This document shows, piece by piece, positions 33,415 through 40,240 of a stretch of DNA of 52,023 nucleotides. Where the stretch lies: assembly GCA_015065505.1 (NCBI GenBank), contig SVQE01000010.1:1-52023 (forward strand). The letters are read 5' to 3'. The notes below the pieces were generated by a model, which had not been told where the DNA came from, searched no databases, and saw only the letters and a program-made list of their open reading frames with translations. Both the position numbers and the translations under genes were made by a program. Each line of letters starts with the position of its first letter. Within the stretch, counting starts at the first letter, position 1. This DNA comes from Oscillospiraceae bacterium. GTDB taxonomy: Bacteria; Bacillota; Clostridia; Oscillospirales; Acutalibacteraceae.

Positions 33415-33476
33415 ACCTATGTACCTTCTATACCCCAAAAAACTATTTAACCCCACACTCAGCAAGGAGAAAAATT

Positions 33477-34205
33477 ATGAAATCAAACGCAATTTATCAG
33501 GTTTCAACGCTGCAGGCGTTAGCACTTGGATACACAAGACCCGTTGCAACGGTTAAGGAGCTGCTTGAGCACGGCGACACAGGGCTCGGCACATTTGAGA
33601 ATGTTGACGGCGAAATGATTATTTTAGACGGCGTGTGTTATCAGGCAAAGCAGGACGGAAGCATTGAAAGCTCGGACGATGAGGCAGGCGTTCCGTTTGC
33701 GGTTGCAGGCTTTGTTTCGGGCGGAAGAAGCTTTAATATGGGCGAAATGCCGAACATTGATTCCATAAAAACAGAGCTCACTCTTAAAATTGAAGAGGAT
33801 TTCGGGCTTAACAGCATTCATATTGCGCGTATTGACGGATTTTTTGAAACAATTCACGCACGCGCAGGCGCGCCATACCGTTCGCAGCACGTTTCTTTAA
33901 AGGATATTCTCTCTAAAACGCAGAAGGATTTTTCTTTTGAAAAAACATACGGAACACTTGTCTGCGTTTATTATCCGGACTATATGGACGGCATTAATGC
34001 TTCTGGCTGGCATATGCACTTTGTTTCAAAGGACAGAAAAAGCGGCGGCCATGTTTTTGAGGTTGCGATGAGCTCGGGCGAATGCCTGCTGCAGAAGATG
34101 GACAGAATTGAAATTCAGCTTCCGAGAGAGGCTGCGTTTGACACATATTCGCTTAAAGAAGCATCAAACGATGAAATTGCAAAGGTTGAGCAGGGTAACG
34201 GCTGA
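33477..34205 (+). CDS. budA: Alpha-acetolactate decarboxylase
   Basis: 242 aa from the ATG preceded by AAGGAGAAAAATT; an upstream in-frame ATG has no site. It converts 2-acetolactate to acetoin. Zinc ligands are visible in GWHMHFVSKDRKSGGHVFE (His179, His181, His192), and RAGAPYRSQ near 129-137 carries the conserved Arg of the active site. EGDGLG-type and FENVDGEMIILDG patterns of the first half fit the family, and the length is typical. It is a cytosolic enzyme that diverts pyruvate-derived acid into neutral acetoin, or limits acetolactate in branched-chain synthesis. The next gene, an FAD oxidoreductase, follows 60 bases later. Confidence 0.94.
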   Translation: MKSNAIYQVSTLQALALGYTRPVATVKELLEHGDTGLGTFENVDGEMIILDGVCYQAKQDGSIESSDDEAGVPFAVAGFVSGGRSFNMGEMPNIDSIKTELTLKIEEDFGLNSIHIARIDGFFETIHARAGAPYRSQHVSLKDILSKTQKDFSFEKTYGTLVCVYYPDYMDGINASGWHMHFVSKDRKSGGHVFEVAMSSGECLLQKMDRIEIQLPREAAFDTYSLKEASNDEIAKVEQGNG

Positions 34206-34265
34206 TTTTGAATGACGGTATCGGGAAAAAATTCTCGCATAAATATTGAAAAAAAGGTGATGTTT

Positions 34266-35585
34266 ATGGCAAAAAAGATTATTGTTGCAGGCGGCGGTCA
34301 CGGCGGAATTGCCTGCGCCATGCTGCTTAGCAAGGCAGGCTTTGATGTAACGGTTTACGAGAAGAACAGCCGTGAAAATATGGGCTACGACTGGACCGAT
34401 ATTTTCAACGGCAAATCCTTTGGCGATATAGGGCTTGCGCTGCCGCCGAAGGAAATGATTCTGCGCTCTGAGGAAATGAGCTTCCTTCCGCCTTCGGAAA
34501 GGCTTATTTTAAGAGCAGAGGGCAATAATTTTGAAAACTCCAACATTAAAATGGAGCGAAAGGAAATATATAACTACATTATTCCTGCAGCCGAGGAAGC
34601 AGGCGTTAAATTTGTTTATGAAACAGATATTATCTGCCCCGTTATGGCAGGCGACAGAGTTATCGGCATAAAAACCGACAAGGGCGATTTTCTCGGCGAC
34701 CTTGTTATTGATGCCTGCGGCTGCGATTCGCCCGTTCGAGCAAATCTGCCCGAGTGCTGCGGCGTTCAGGCTGAAACAAACGCATATGAAAAGTTCTATG
34801 TTTACAGGGGCTTTTACAACCGAGGCGATGCAGGCGAAATCAGGGATAAATACAAGGTTTATCTTATGCCGAAGGATGTTTTCGGCATTGCCTGGGTTGC
34901 CGATGACAAGGATTACAGCGATATTTTAATCGGAGAATTAACGCCGTTTTCAAAGGAAGAGGCGCTTGAAAAAACAGAGCGTTTCAGAAAAGAAAACCCC
35001 GTTCTCGGAAGCGAGCTTCTGCGCGGCGGCGATATGGTTACCATTCCCGTTCGGCAGACTCTTGCCGTTATGGTTGCGGACGGCTATGCCGCAATCGGCG
35101 ACAGCGCTTTTATGACCGTTCCGATTATCGGCTCGGGAATTGCAAACGCCTTCAGGGCGGCAAAAATCCTTGCCGACACGGTTATTGCGGACAAAACGCA
35201 GACTTATTCCGCTGAAACCCTCTGGGATTATGAATACAATTATCAGACAAGGATTGGCTTCGGGCTTTCCTCGCTTGCACTTGTTAAGCTTCTGCTTACA
35301 AAGCTGACAACCGAGCAGCTTGATTATCTGTTTGAAAGCAAAATAATAACAATCAAAGAGCTTCAGGTTTCGGACGAGCCGGGCGCTTCGCCGATAGACA
35401 TTAACTCAGAGCTTCTCGGCAAAGCCTCTGCACTGATTAAAAACAAAAAGCTGCTTTCGCTGATACTCGGGCTCGGCAAGGATATGGCGCTGCTTGCAGG
35501 AATTAACAAAACCCTTCCGAAATACTACAGCCGCCGTTCCGTTCAGGCATGGGCAAAAAGATACGAGGCAGTATTTAGGCATTAG
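34266..35585 (+). CDS. FAD-dependent oxidoreductase (PHBH / geranylgeranyl-reductase type)
   Basis: 439 aa from the ATG after AAAAAAGGTGATGTTT. IIVAGGGHGGIACAMLLSKAG gives the GxGxxG dinucleotide fold near residue 6-14, and an Asp/Glu (VYEKN) ends the second strand. GDLVIDACGCDSPVR and AAIGDSAFMTVPIIGSGI (GD motif contacting the FAD ribityl) are the other two flavin-binding signatures. The group includes aromatic hydroxylases and polyprenyl reductases; in an anaerobe a reductase or dehydrogenase role is likelier than oxygenation. A helical C-terminus follows. The last residues, -RH and stop, are supplied by the start of a palindromic repeat element (AGGCATTAG). It may be co-transcribed with budA. 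Confidence 0.8.
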   Translation: MAKKIIVAGGGHGGIACAMLLSKAGFDVTVYEKNSRENMGYDWTDIFNGKSFGDIGLALPPKEMILRSEEMSFLPPSERLILRAEGNNFENSNIKMERKEIYNYIIPAAEEAGVKFVYETDIICPVMAGDRVIGIKTDKGDFLGDLVIDACGCDSPVRANLPECCGVQAETNAYEKFYVYRGFYNRGDAGEIRDKYKVYLMPKDVFGIAWVADDKDYSDILIGELTPFSKEEALEKTERFRKENPVLGSELLRGGDMVTIPVRQTLAVMVADGYAAIGDSAFMTVPIIGSGIANAFRAAKILADTVIADKTQTYSAETLWDYEYNYQTRIGFGLSSLALVKLLLTKLTTEQLDYLFESKIITIKELQVSDEPGASPIDINSELLGKASALIKNKKLLSLILGLGKDMALLAGINKTLPKYYSRRSVQAWAKRYEAVFRH

Positions 35586-35849
35586 GGAATCGAACCCAGT
35601 AAGCCTTAAATTGCATATTTCACGCCCCTTTTTCCGCTTTTTGTTTTACCATACGACAGTATGCTTGCACCAAAAAACGAAAAAATGAACGCAAACTATG
35701 GAATTTAAGGTGCTTCGCAGTTTTGCCCTGTTCATTTTTTGCCAAGGCAAAGCGGTGAAGCAAGGCTGGCGCCTTACAAGACGCTTTAACACAGTATTTG
35801 TGAAAAAGGGACGGGCAAAACCTTGCTTGGTTCGAATCCCTAATGCCTA
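35576..35849. repeat. 274-bp element with T-arm-like inverted termini
   Basis: TAGGCATTAGGGAATCGAAC(C) at 35576 is mirrored by the complement ending at 35849, with 20 of 21 bases matching. Each arm contains a tRNA T-arm-like GGTTCGAATCCC string. The left arm provides the stop codon of the FAD oxidoreductase. No transposase-like frame lies inside; the open frames here look spurious. This resembles a MITE. Confidence 0.72.
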
Positions 35850-35990
35850 GACTTTGTATCCTTGTTTGCCTACACGCTGAAACGGGGAACTGCAAATGCA
35901 GTTCCTCGCTTGTTATTATATTGATTTGATGCTGAACAGCTTTATGATGAGCGCGCCTTTTTGATAGTATTAAAAAAGTATCAAATAGAT

Positions 35991-36019
35991 TTGACATTGC
36001 ACTAAAAAATGTTTACCAT
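35991..36019 (+). promoter_or_regulatory. Candidate promoter of the first acetyltransferase
   Basis: TTGACA and TACCAT are separated by 17 bases, about 40 bases before the ATG. A short TTGATA/TATCAA palindrome lies just upstream. The stretch 35850-35990 holds only a GGAACTGC/GCAGTTCC hairpin. Confidence 0.6.
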
Positions 36020-36058
36020 AATTAAATACGATTATTAATTCCGAGGTGACGTGTAAAA

Positions 36059-36571
36059 ATGATTATCAGAAGCGCAAATATAAACGATGCAAAGCGTTTG
36101 CTTGAAATATATTCCTACTATGTTGAAAACACGGCGATAACATTTGAATACGATGTTCCGTCAATAGAAGAGTTTTCAAAACGCATTGAAAATATTCTGA
36201 CAAAATATCCCTATCTTGTGCTTGAAGAAAACGGTGTTATTCAGGGATATGCCTATGCTTCCGCGTTCCGACCGAGAGCCGCTTATTCCCATTGCGCCGA
36301 GCTCAGCATTTATATTGCTAAGGCATCAACGGGCAGGGGATACGGCAAGGTGCTATATGCCGAGCTTGAAAAAGAGCTTGAAAAAATCGGAATAATCAAC
36401 CTCTATGCAAGTATTGCAAGCCCGATTGAAGAGGATGAATACCTTACAAATAACAGTGAGCAGTTCCACGCTCACCTCGGATTTAAAAAGGTTGGCGAAT
36501 TTCATAAATGCGGATATAAATTCGGGCGCTTTGATAATATGATTTTTATGGAAAAAATACTCAGGCATTAG
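36059..36571 (+). CDS. GNAT acetyltransferase, phosphinothricin/methionine-sulfoximine type
   Basis: 170 aa. MIIRSANINDAKRLLEIY and ENTAITFEYDVPSIEEF are characteristic of the PAT/Bar and MddA subgroup. The coenzyme A pyrophosphate loop is ASTGRGYGKVLYAELE, and YASIASPIEEDEYLTNNSEQFHAHLGFKKVGEFHKCGYKFGRF continues the family pattern to the usual WQ-type end. It acetylates amino groups of glutamate-like analogues or small amines. GAGGTGACGTGTAAAA precedes the ATG. Its last codons, AGG CAT TAG, lie inside a GGCATTAG palindrome, as for the gene at 34266. Confidence 0.84.
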   Translation: MIIRSANINDAKRLLEIYSYYVENTAITFEYDVPSIEEFSKRIENILTKYPYLVLEENGVIQGYAYASAFRPRAAYSHCAELSIYIAKASTGRGYGKVLYAELEKELEKIGIINLYASIASPIEEDEYLTNNSEQFHAHLGFKKVGEFHKCGYKFGRFDNMIFMEKILRH

Positions 36572-36609
36572 GGGTTCGAATCTCTAATGCCCAGAAATCC
36601 CTAATGCCT
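36563..36609. repeat. Short GGCATTAG palindrome cluster
   Basis: GGCATTAG / CTAATGCC forms a hairpin around GGGTTCGAATCT (36564-36591). A third arm, CCCTAATGCCT, at 36599-36609 is the exact complement of 36563-36573. It is the same motif as the termini of the 274-bp element and overlaps the acetyltransferase stop. Confidence 0.75.
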
Positions 36610-36625
36610 GAATAATCATTTTTTA

Positions 36626-37759
36626 TTATTCGCAAAGAAGCTTGCAAACCATATCAAGATTTTTGCGGATTTCAAGGTGCTGGGGGCATTTCTTTTCGCA
36701 AATACCGCAGTCCTTGCATTGCTCAAAGGTTTTGCCCTCGTTTTTAAGATAATCGCGCATCATATTCTTTGCGTGGTCTTTCAATCCGTAAACATTGTAA
36801 TAAGTAAACATTTCAAAAATTCTCGGAATGTTTATATCAGCAGGGCAGGGCTGGCAGTATTTGCAGCCTGTGCAGTATAATTCCGAAAACTTTTTGATTT
36901 CCTCAATCGCCTCGCCGAGCTGCTGCCATTCCTCTTCTGAAAAATATGTGCTGTCGGATGCAACCTCTATGTTTTGCTTAACCATATCAATGTTCTGCAT
37001 TCCCGAAAGCGCGCAGTTGAGATTCGGGTTGCCGAGGCAGAATTTGAATGCAAGCTCGTAGGTTGCAATGCTCGGTTTTCCCGTAAGCTTTGAATAAAGG
37101 TCGGTCGGTGCAGCAAGTCTGCCGCCGCCAACGGGTCCCATAGCTATGGTGCCGAGTCCCTTTTCATTGGCATATTTTATCATTTCTTCATTGGAACGGT
37201 CCAGCAGATTATACTGGCAGAGCATTGATTCCATTTTAACGCCCTGTTTTTCAGAGGTGTCTATAATATGCTTTATAACACTCGGGTTATCGTGAAACGA
37301 GAAGGAAATATGGCGGATAAGCCCTTCCTCTTTTGCTTTTGCCGCAGCCTCAAGAAGATTGTTTTTCAGCATAAGATTATCAAATTTATCGCGGTTAATT
37401 CCCCAGAAGTGATAAAAATCTATGCGGTCGGTGCCGAGGCGCGTTAAGCTTCTTTCAAGCAGACGGCGGTATTTATCGGGTGTTAAATCGTCGTCCATCG
37501 GGCACTTTGTTGAGATAAGAATTTTATCGCGGAAGTCCTTAACTGCATGACCAACGGCAGCCTCGCTGTTATGGTTGCAGTAATGGGGTGCGGTGTCGAA
37601 ATAATTAACGCCGTTTTCAAAGGCGTAAGAGAGCATTTCATCAACTTTATCCTGCTCAACGAAGTTTTTATCGCCCTCCTTGTATTCGGGGAAACGCATA
37701 CAACCGAAGCCGAGCGCTGAAATCTTTTCGCCTGTCTTGCCGAAATCACGGTAATTCAT
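36626..37759 (-). CDS. Aldo/keto reductase with C-terminal 4Fe-4S domain
   Basis: 377 aa. The AKR barrel starts LGFGCMRFPEY and has YFDTAPHYCNHNSE (catalytic Asp and Tyr), ISTKCP (Lys) and DFYHFWGIN (His). From about 290 a ferredoxin-like tail gives CTGCKYCQPCPADI and CKDCGICEKKCPQHLEI, two cysteine-rich motifs for 4Fe-4S clusters. This fusion is common in anaerobic Firmicutes and is thought to draw electrons from ferredoxin instead of, or as well as, NADPH. AAGGAGATATTACT precedes the ATG. The substrate is unknown. It is monocistronic, facing the acetyltransferase. Confidence 0.9.
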   Translation of the reverse strand: MNYRDFGKTGEKISALGFGCMRFPEYKEGDKNFVEQDKVDEMLSYAFENGVNYFDTAPHYCNHNSEAAVGHAVKDFRDKILISTKCPMDDDLTPDKYRRLLERSLTRLGTDRIDFYHFWGINRDKFDNLMLKNNLLEAAAKAKEEGLIRHISFSFHDNPSVIKHIIDTSEKQGVKMESMLCQYNLLDRSNEEMIKYANEKGLGTIAMGPVGGGRLAAPTDLYSKLTGKPSIATYELAFKFCLGNPNLNCALSGMQNIDMVKQNIEVASDSTYFSEEEWQQLGEAIEEIKKFSELYCTGCKYCQPCPADINIPRIFEMFTYYNVYGLKDHAKNMMRDYLKNEGKTFEQCKDCGICEKKCPQHLEIRKNLDMVCKLLCE

Positions 37760-37904
37760 AGTAATATCTCCTTTCGGGTATAAAAATCCTAATTTAATTG
37801 CATTGTAGCAAAGGGGAAATGCCTTGTCAATCTTCCTTAATGTAATACAAACAGTGTTTAAATAATGTAAAAAACATATTTATTTCAATAATACGGAGAG
37901 AATT

Positions 37905-38423
37905 ATGGAATTTATTATTTGCACATCAGAGCATCTGGATGCTGTTATCGAAATGTATTCAAAGGTTCTGAAAAAGCTTGAAGCAACTGTTAACTATCCC
38001 AAATGGAGCGAGGAGCATCCGAGCAGGGAATATATCTGTGAGTCCGCTGCAAATTCAGAGCTTTTTGCCTGCGTTGAAAACGGAGAAATTCTCGGCGCGG
38101 CAGTTTTAAGTGAAAACCCCGAGGGAAGCTATGAGCTCGGCGACTGGAAGGCTGATTTAAGCCGAGGCGAATACCTTGTTGTTCACACGCTTGCAGTAAG
38201 CCCCGAGCACGAGCGCAGAGGCGTCGGAAGCTTTATGGTTGACGGCTGCATAGCTTTTGCTAAGGAAAACGGATATAAGGCTCTGCGGCTTGATGTTCTT
38301 AAAGAAAACTTTCCTGCGATTAATCTTTATAAAAGCAAGGGCTTCATTTTTGCAGGAACAAAGGATTTGCTCAGAAATATTGAGGGCATTCCGTTTTTTG
38401 ATTTATACGAGCTGAATATTTAA
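37905..38423 (+). CDS. GNAT-family acetyltransferase
   Basis: 172 aa. The acetyl-CoA loop is VSPEHERRGVGSFMVDGCI (R.xGxG near residue 108), followed by ALRLDVLKENFPAINLYKSKGF, the usual strand-helix of GNAT motif B. The N-terminal part (EHLDAVIEMYSKVLKKLEA) is the substrate helix. GGAGAGAATT precedes the ATG. The acceptor cannot be read from sequence; small-molecule or protein N-acetylation are both possible. It stands alone between divergent and downstream secreted genes. Confidence 0.85.
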   Translation: MEFIICTSEHLDAVIEMYSKVLKKLEATVNYPKWSEEHPSREYICESAANSELFACVENGEILGAAVLSENPEGSYELGDWKADLSRGEYLVVHTLAVSPEHERRGVGSFMVDGCIAFAKENGYKALRLDVLKENFPAINLYKSKGFIFAGTKDLLRNIEGIPFFDLYELNI

Positions 38424-38529
38424 CATATAAAACCCTTTGACAAATAAAATGAAGAAAAAAGCTTATTTCACTTTATTATCATTTTGAAATGGTGTATAAT
38501 TAAGAAAAAATATATAAGTGGTGAAAAAT

Positions 38530-39708
38530 ATGAAAAAGAAAATTATTTCATTATTATTATCCGTTGCTGTGCTTATGACGGCGCTTATTCCTTTTGCCGC
38601 ATTTGCAAAAAGCAGCACGCCCGTCTGGGATAAATATTCAAAAGAGGGCAGCTACAAGGTGAGCTCGTTTACATTCACTATTCCCGAAAACGATTTCACC
38701 TATAAGGTCTGGTATCCGAAGGATATTAAGAATATGAGCAAACGCCCGATTATTCTTTACTGCAACGGAACAAGCGCAAACTACGAAAAAAAGCCGACAA
38801 CCGTTACATATCTTAAAAAGGCTGCGTCCTACGGCTTTGTTTGTTTAACAAACACCGATGAAAACACAGGACTCGGAACAAGTATGAACTTAGGAATGGA
38901 TGCGCTTATTATATTCAACGGCGATAAGAAGCACAGACTCTATAACAAGCTGAATCTCGATAAGGTTGGTCTTGCAGGTCATTCCCAGGGCGCAACCTGC
39001 TGTATGAATCTTGCAAGCAAGGGCAATTATGATAATCTTAAGCATTTCAAGGCTATTTATGCCTGCTCGCTTCCAAGCCCTGCAATAGCGGCGTCGGGCT
39101 TGCAGAACTGCCCCTATGATTCCTCGCTTGTTTCCTTGCCGACTCTGCTTGTTTCAGGCTCGGGAACAACCGATAACGCGTTTATTTCTCCGCTTGAAAG
39201 CAGCATAATTCCTGCGCTTAACAATATAAAGAATGATGTTTACGCGGCAAGAATGACGGATGTTGAACACGCCGACAGCATTTATGACACGCATCCGTAT
39301 ATGATTGCGTGGTTTGATTATAAGCTCAACGGGAATAAAACCGCCGAGAAGGCATTTGTCGGCAAATCCCCGGAGCTCAAAACAAACAAGAACTTCCAGG
39401 ATTTCAAAAGGAAGATATACTGCAAAAAGGTATCTCTTAAAGCGGTTAAGGCAAATAAAAAAGGCTTTAAGGCTGAATGGAAAACCGTAACGGGCGTTAA
39501 GGGCTATCAGCTTCAGTATTCAACCTCGAAAAGCTTTACTGAAAAAACAACCAAATCTATTACTCTTAAGAAAACAACTGCATCAAAAACAGTTAAAAGC
39601 CTTAAGGCAAAGAAAAGCTATTATGTTCGTATACGCACCTATCGAACGGTTGGCGGAATAAACTATTACGGCAAATGGTCTGCCGTTAAAACGGTTAAAA
39701 CAAAATAA
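38530..39708 (+). CDS. Secreted alpha/beta hydrolase with FnIII C-terminus
   Basis: 392 aa from the ATG preceded by GGTGAAAAAT; a GTG four codons upstream is part of that site. The signal peptide is KKKIISLLLSVAVLMTALIPFAAFA. The hydrolase domain has AGHSQGATCCMNLA (GxSxG nucleophile elbow), TLLVSGSGTTDN (acid strand) and VEHADSIYD (His), similar to PET-hydrolase or chlorophyllase-like esterases. The last 90 residues form a fibronectin type III domain (GYQLQYSTSKSFTEKT, YYVRIRTYRTVGG, WSAVKTVKTK). That domain is closely related to the end of the 820-aa secreted protein at 46915. It is probably an extracellular esterase held to surface glycans or matrix. Confidence 0.8.
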   Translation: MKKKIISLLLSVAVLMTALIPFAAFAKSSTPVWDKYSKEGSYKVSSFTFTIPENDFTYKVWYPKDIKNMSKRPIILYCNGTSANYEKKPTTVTYLKKAASYGFVCLTNTDENTGLGTSMNLGMDALIIFNGDKKHRLYNKLNLDKVGLAGHSQGATCCMNLASKGNYDNLKHFKAIYACSLPSPAIAASGLQNCPYDSSLVSLPTLLVSGSGTTDNAFISPLESSIIPALNNIKNDVYAARMTDVEHADSIYDTHPYMIAWFDYKLNGNKTAEKAFVGKSPELKTNKNFQDFKRKIYCKKVSLKAVKANKKGFKAEWKTVTGVKGYQLQYSTSKSFTEKTTKSITLKKTTASKTVKSLKAKKSYYVRIRTYRTVGGINYYGKWSAVKTVKTK

Positions 39709-39729
39709 CGGCTAAGAAAGGGTTAATTT

Positions 39730-40110
39730 ATGGACAGTCAGGATAAAAAGGCGTTTATAGGCTTTCAGCAGGGTGAGCTCAATGCCGTGCTGATGTATCG
39801 CAAATTTGCAGAGATAACAAAAAATCCCGAGTGGAGGGAATTATATCTTGAAGCCGCAAAGGATGAGGGGCGCCACGCCGCAATACTTAGCAAGTATACG
39901 GGTGAAACGCTTCAGCCCAAAGAGTTTCAGGCAAATCTGCTCGGCTTTCTTTACAGAATTATGCCGAAGAAAATTGTTCATTTCGGCGTTTCAAAGGGCG
40001 AATATGCAGGCGGCAACGGCTACCGCCCGTATGTCGGAGATAAATATCCCGAAATCAGCAAAATGATGGAGGATGAATACAGGCACGGCGATATATTCAA
40101 AGCTCTATAA
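39730..40110 (+). CDS. Rubrerythrin/ferritin-like di-iron protein
   Basis: 126 aa. The four-helix ferritin-like pattern shows ligand Glu residues in QGELNAVLMYRKFAE and ExxH pairs in AKDEGRHAAILSKY and MEDEYRHGDIF. It lacks the rubredoxin CxxC tail of classical rubrerythrin, and the middle (GFLYRIMPKKIVHFGVSKGE) may form a membrane-near helix. It is likely a di-iron oxidoreductase for peroxide or oxygen defence, although similar domains are found in demethoxyubiquinone-like proteins. AGAAAGGGTTAATTT precedes the ATG, 21 bases after the hydrolase gene, so they may share a transcript. Confidence 0.75.
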   Translation: MDSQDKKAFIGFQQGELNAVLMYRKFAEITKNPEWRELYLEAAKDEGRHAAILSKYTGETLQPKEFQANLLGFLYRIMPKKIVHFGVSKGEYAGGNGYRPYVGDKYPEISKMMEDEYRHGDIFKAL

Positions 40111-40124
40111 GTTATCAATATACA

Positions 40125-40157
40125 GCACTCCGTTAAGCTTTTTCGGAGTGCTTTTTT
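40125..40157 (+). terminator. Terminator after the ferritin-like gene
   Basis: GCACTCCG / CGGAGTGC stem followed by TTTTTT. Confidence 0.87.
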
Positions 40158-40171
40158 ATGCTTTGCATTTA

Positions 40172-40200
40172 TTGACAAATGCATATTTTTTGATTACAAT
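40172..40200 (+). promoter_or_regulatory. Sigma-A promoter of the GH95-esterase pair
   Basis: TTGACA and TACAAT at exact 17-base spacing, 41 bases before the TTG start codon of the GH95-like gene. Confidence 0.8.
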
Positions 40201-40240
40201 CAAAGTAGTATAATTTTATTTAAAGAAAGGTGGGTGTGTT

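Noticed and set aside
35620-35997. 125-codon minus-strand frame inside and beyond the 274-bp element
   Set aside because: It starts outside the element, crosses its inverted end, and has an unusual Arg/His/Ala-rich composition and no ribosome site.
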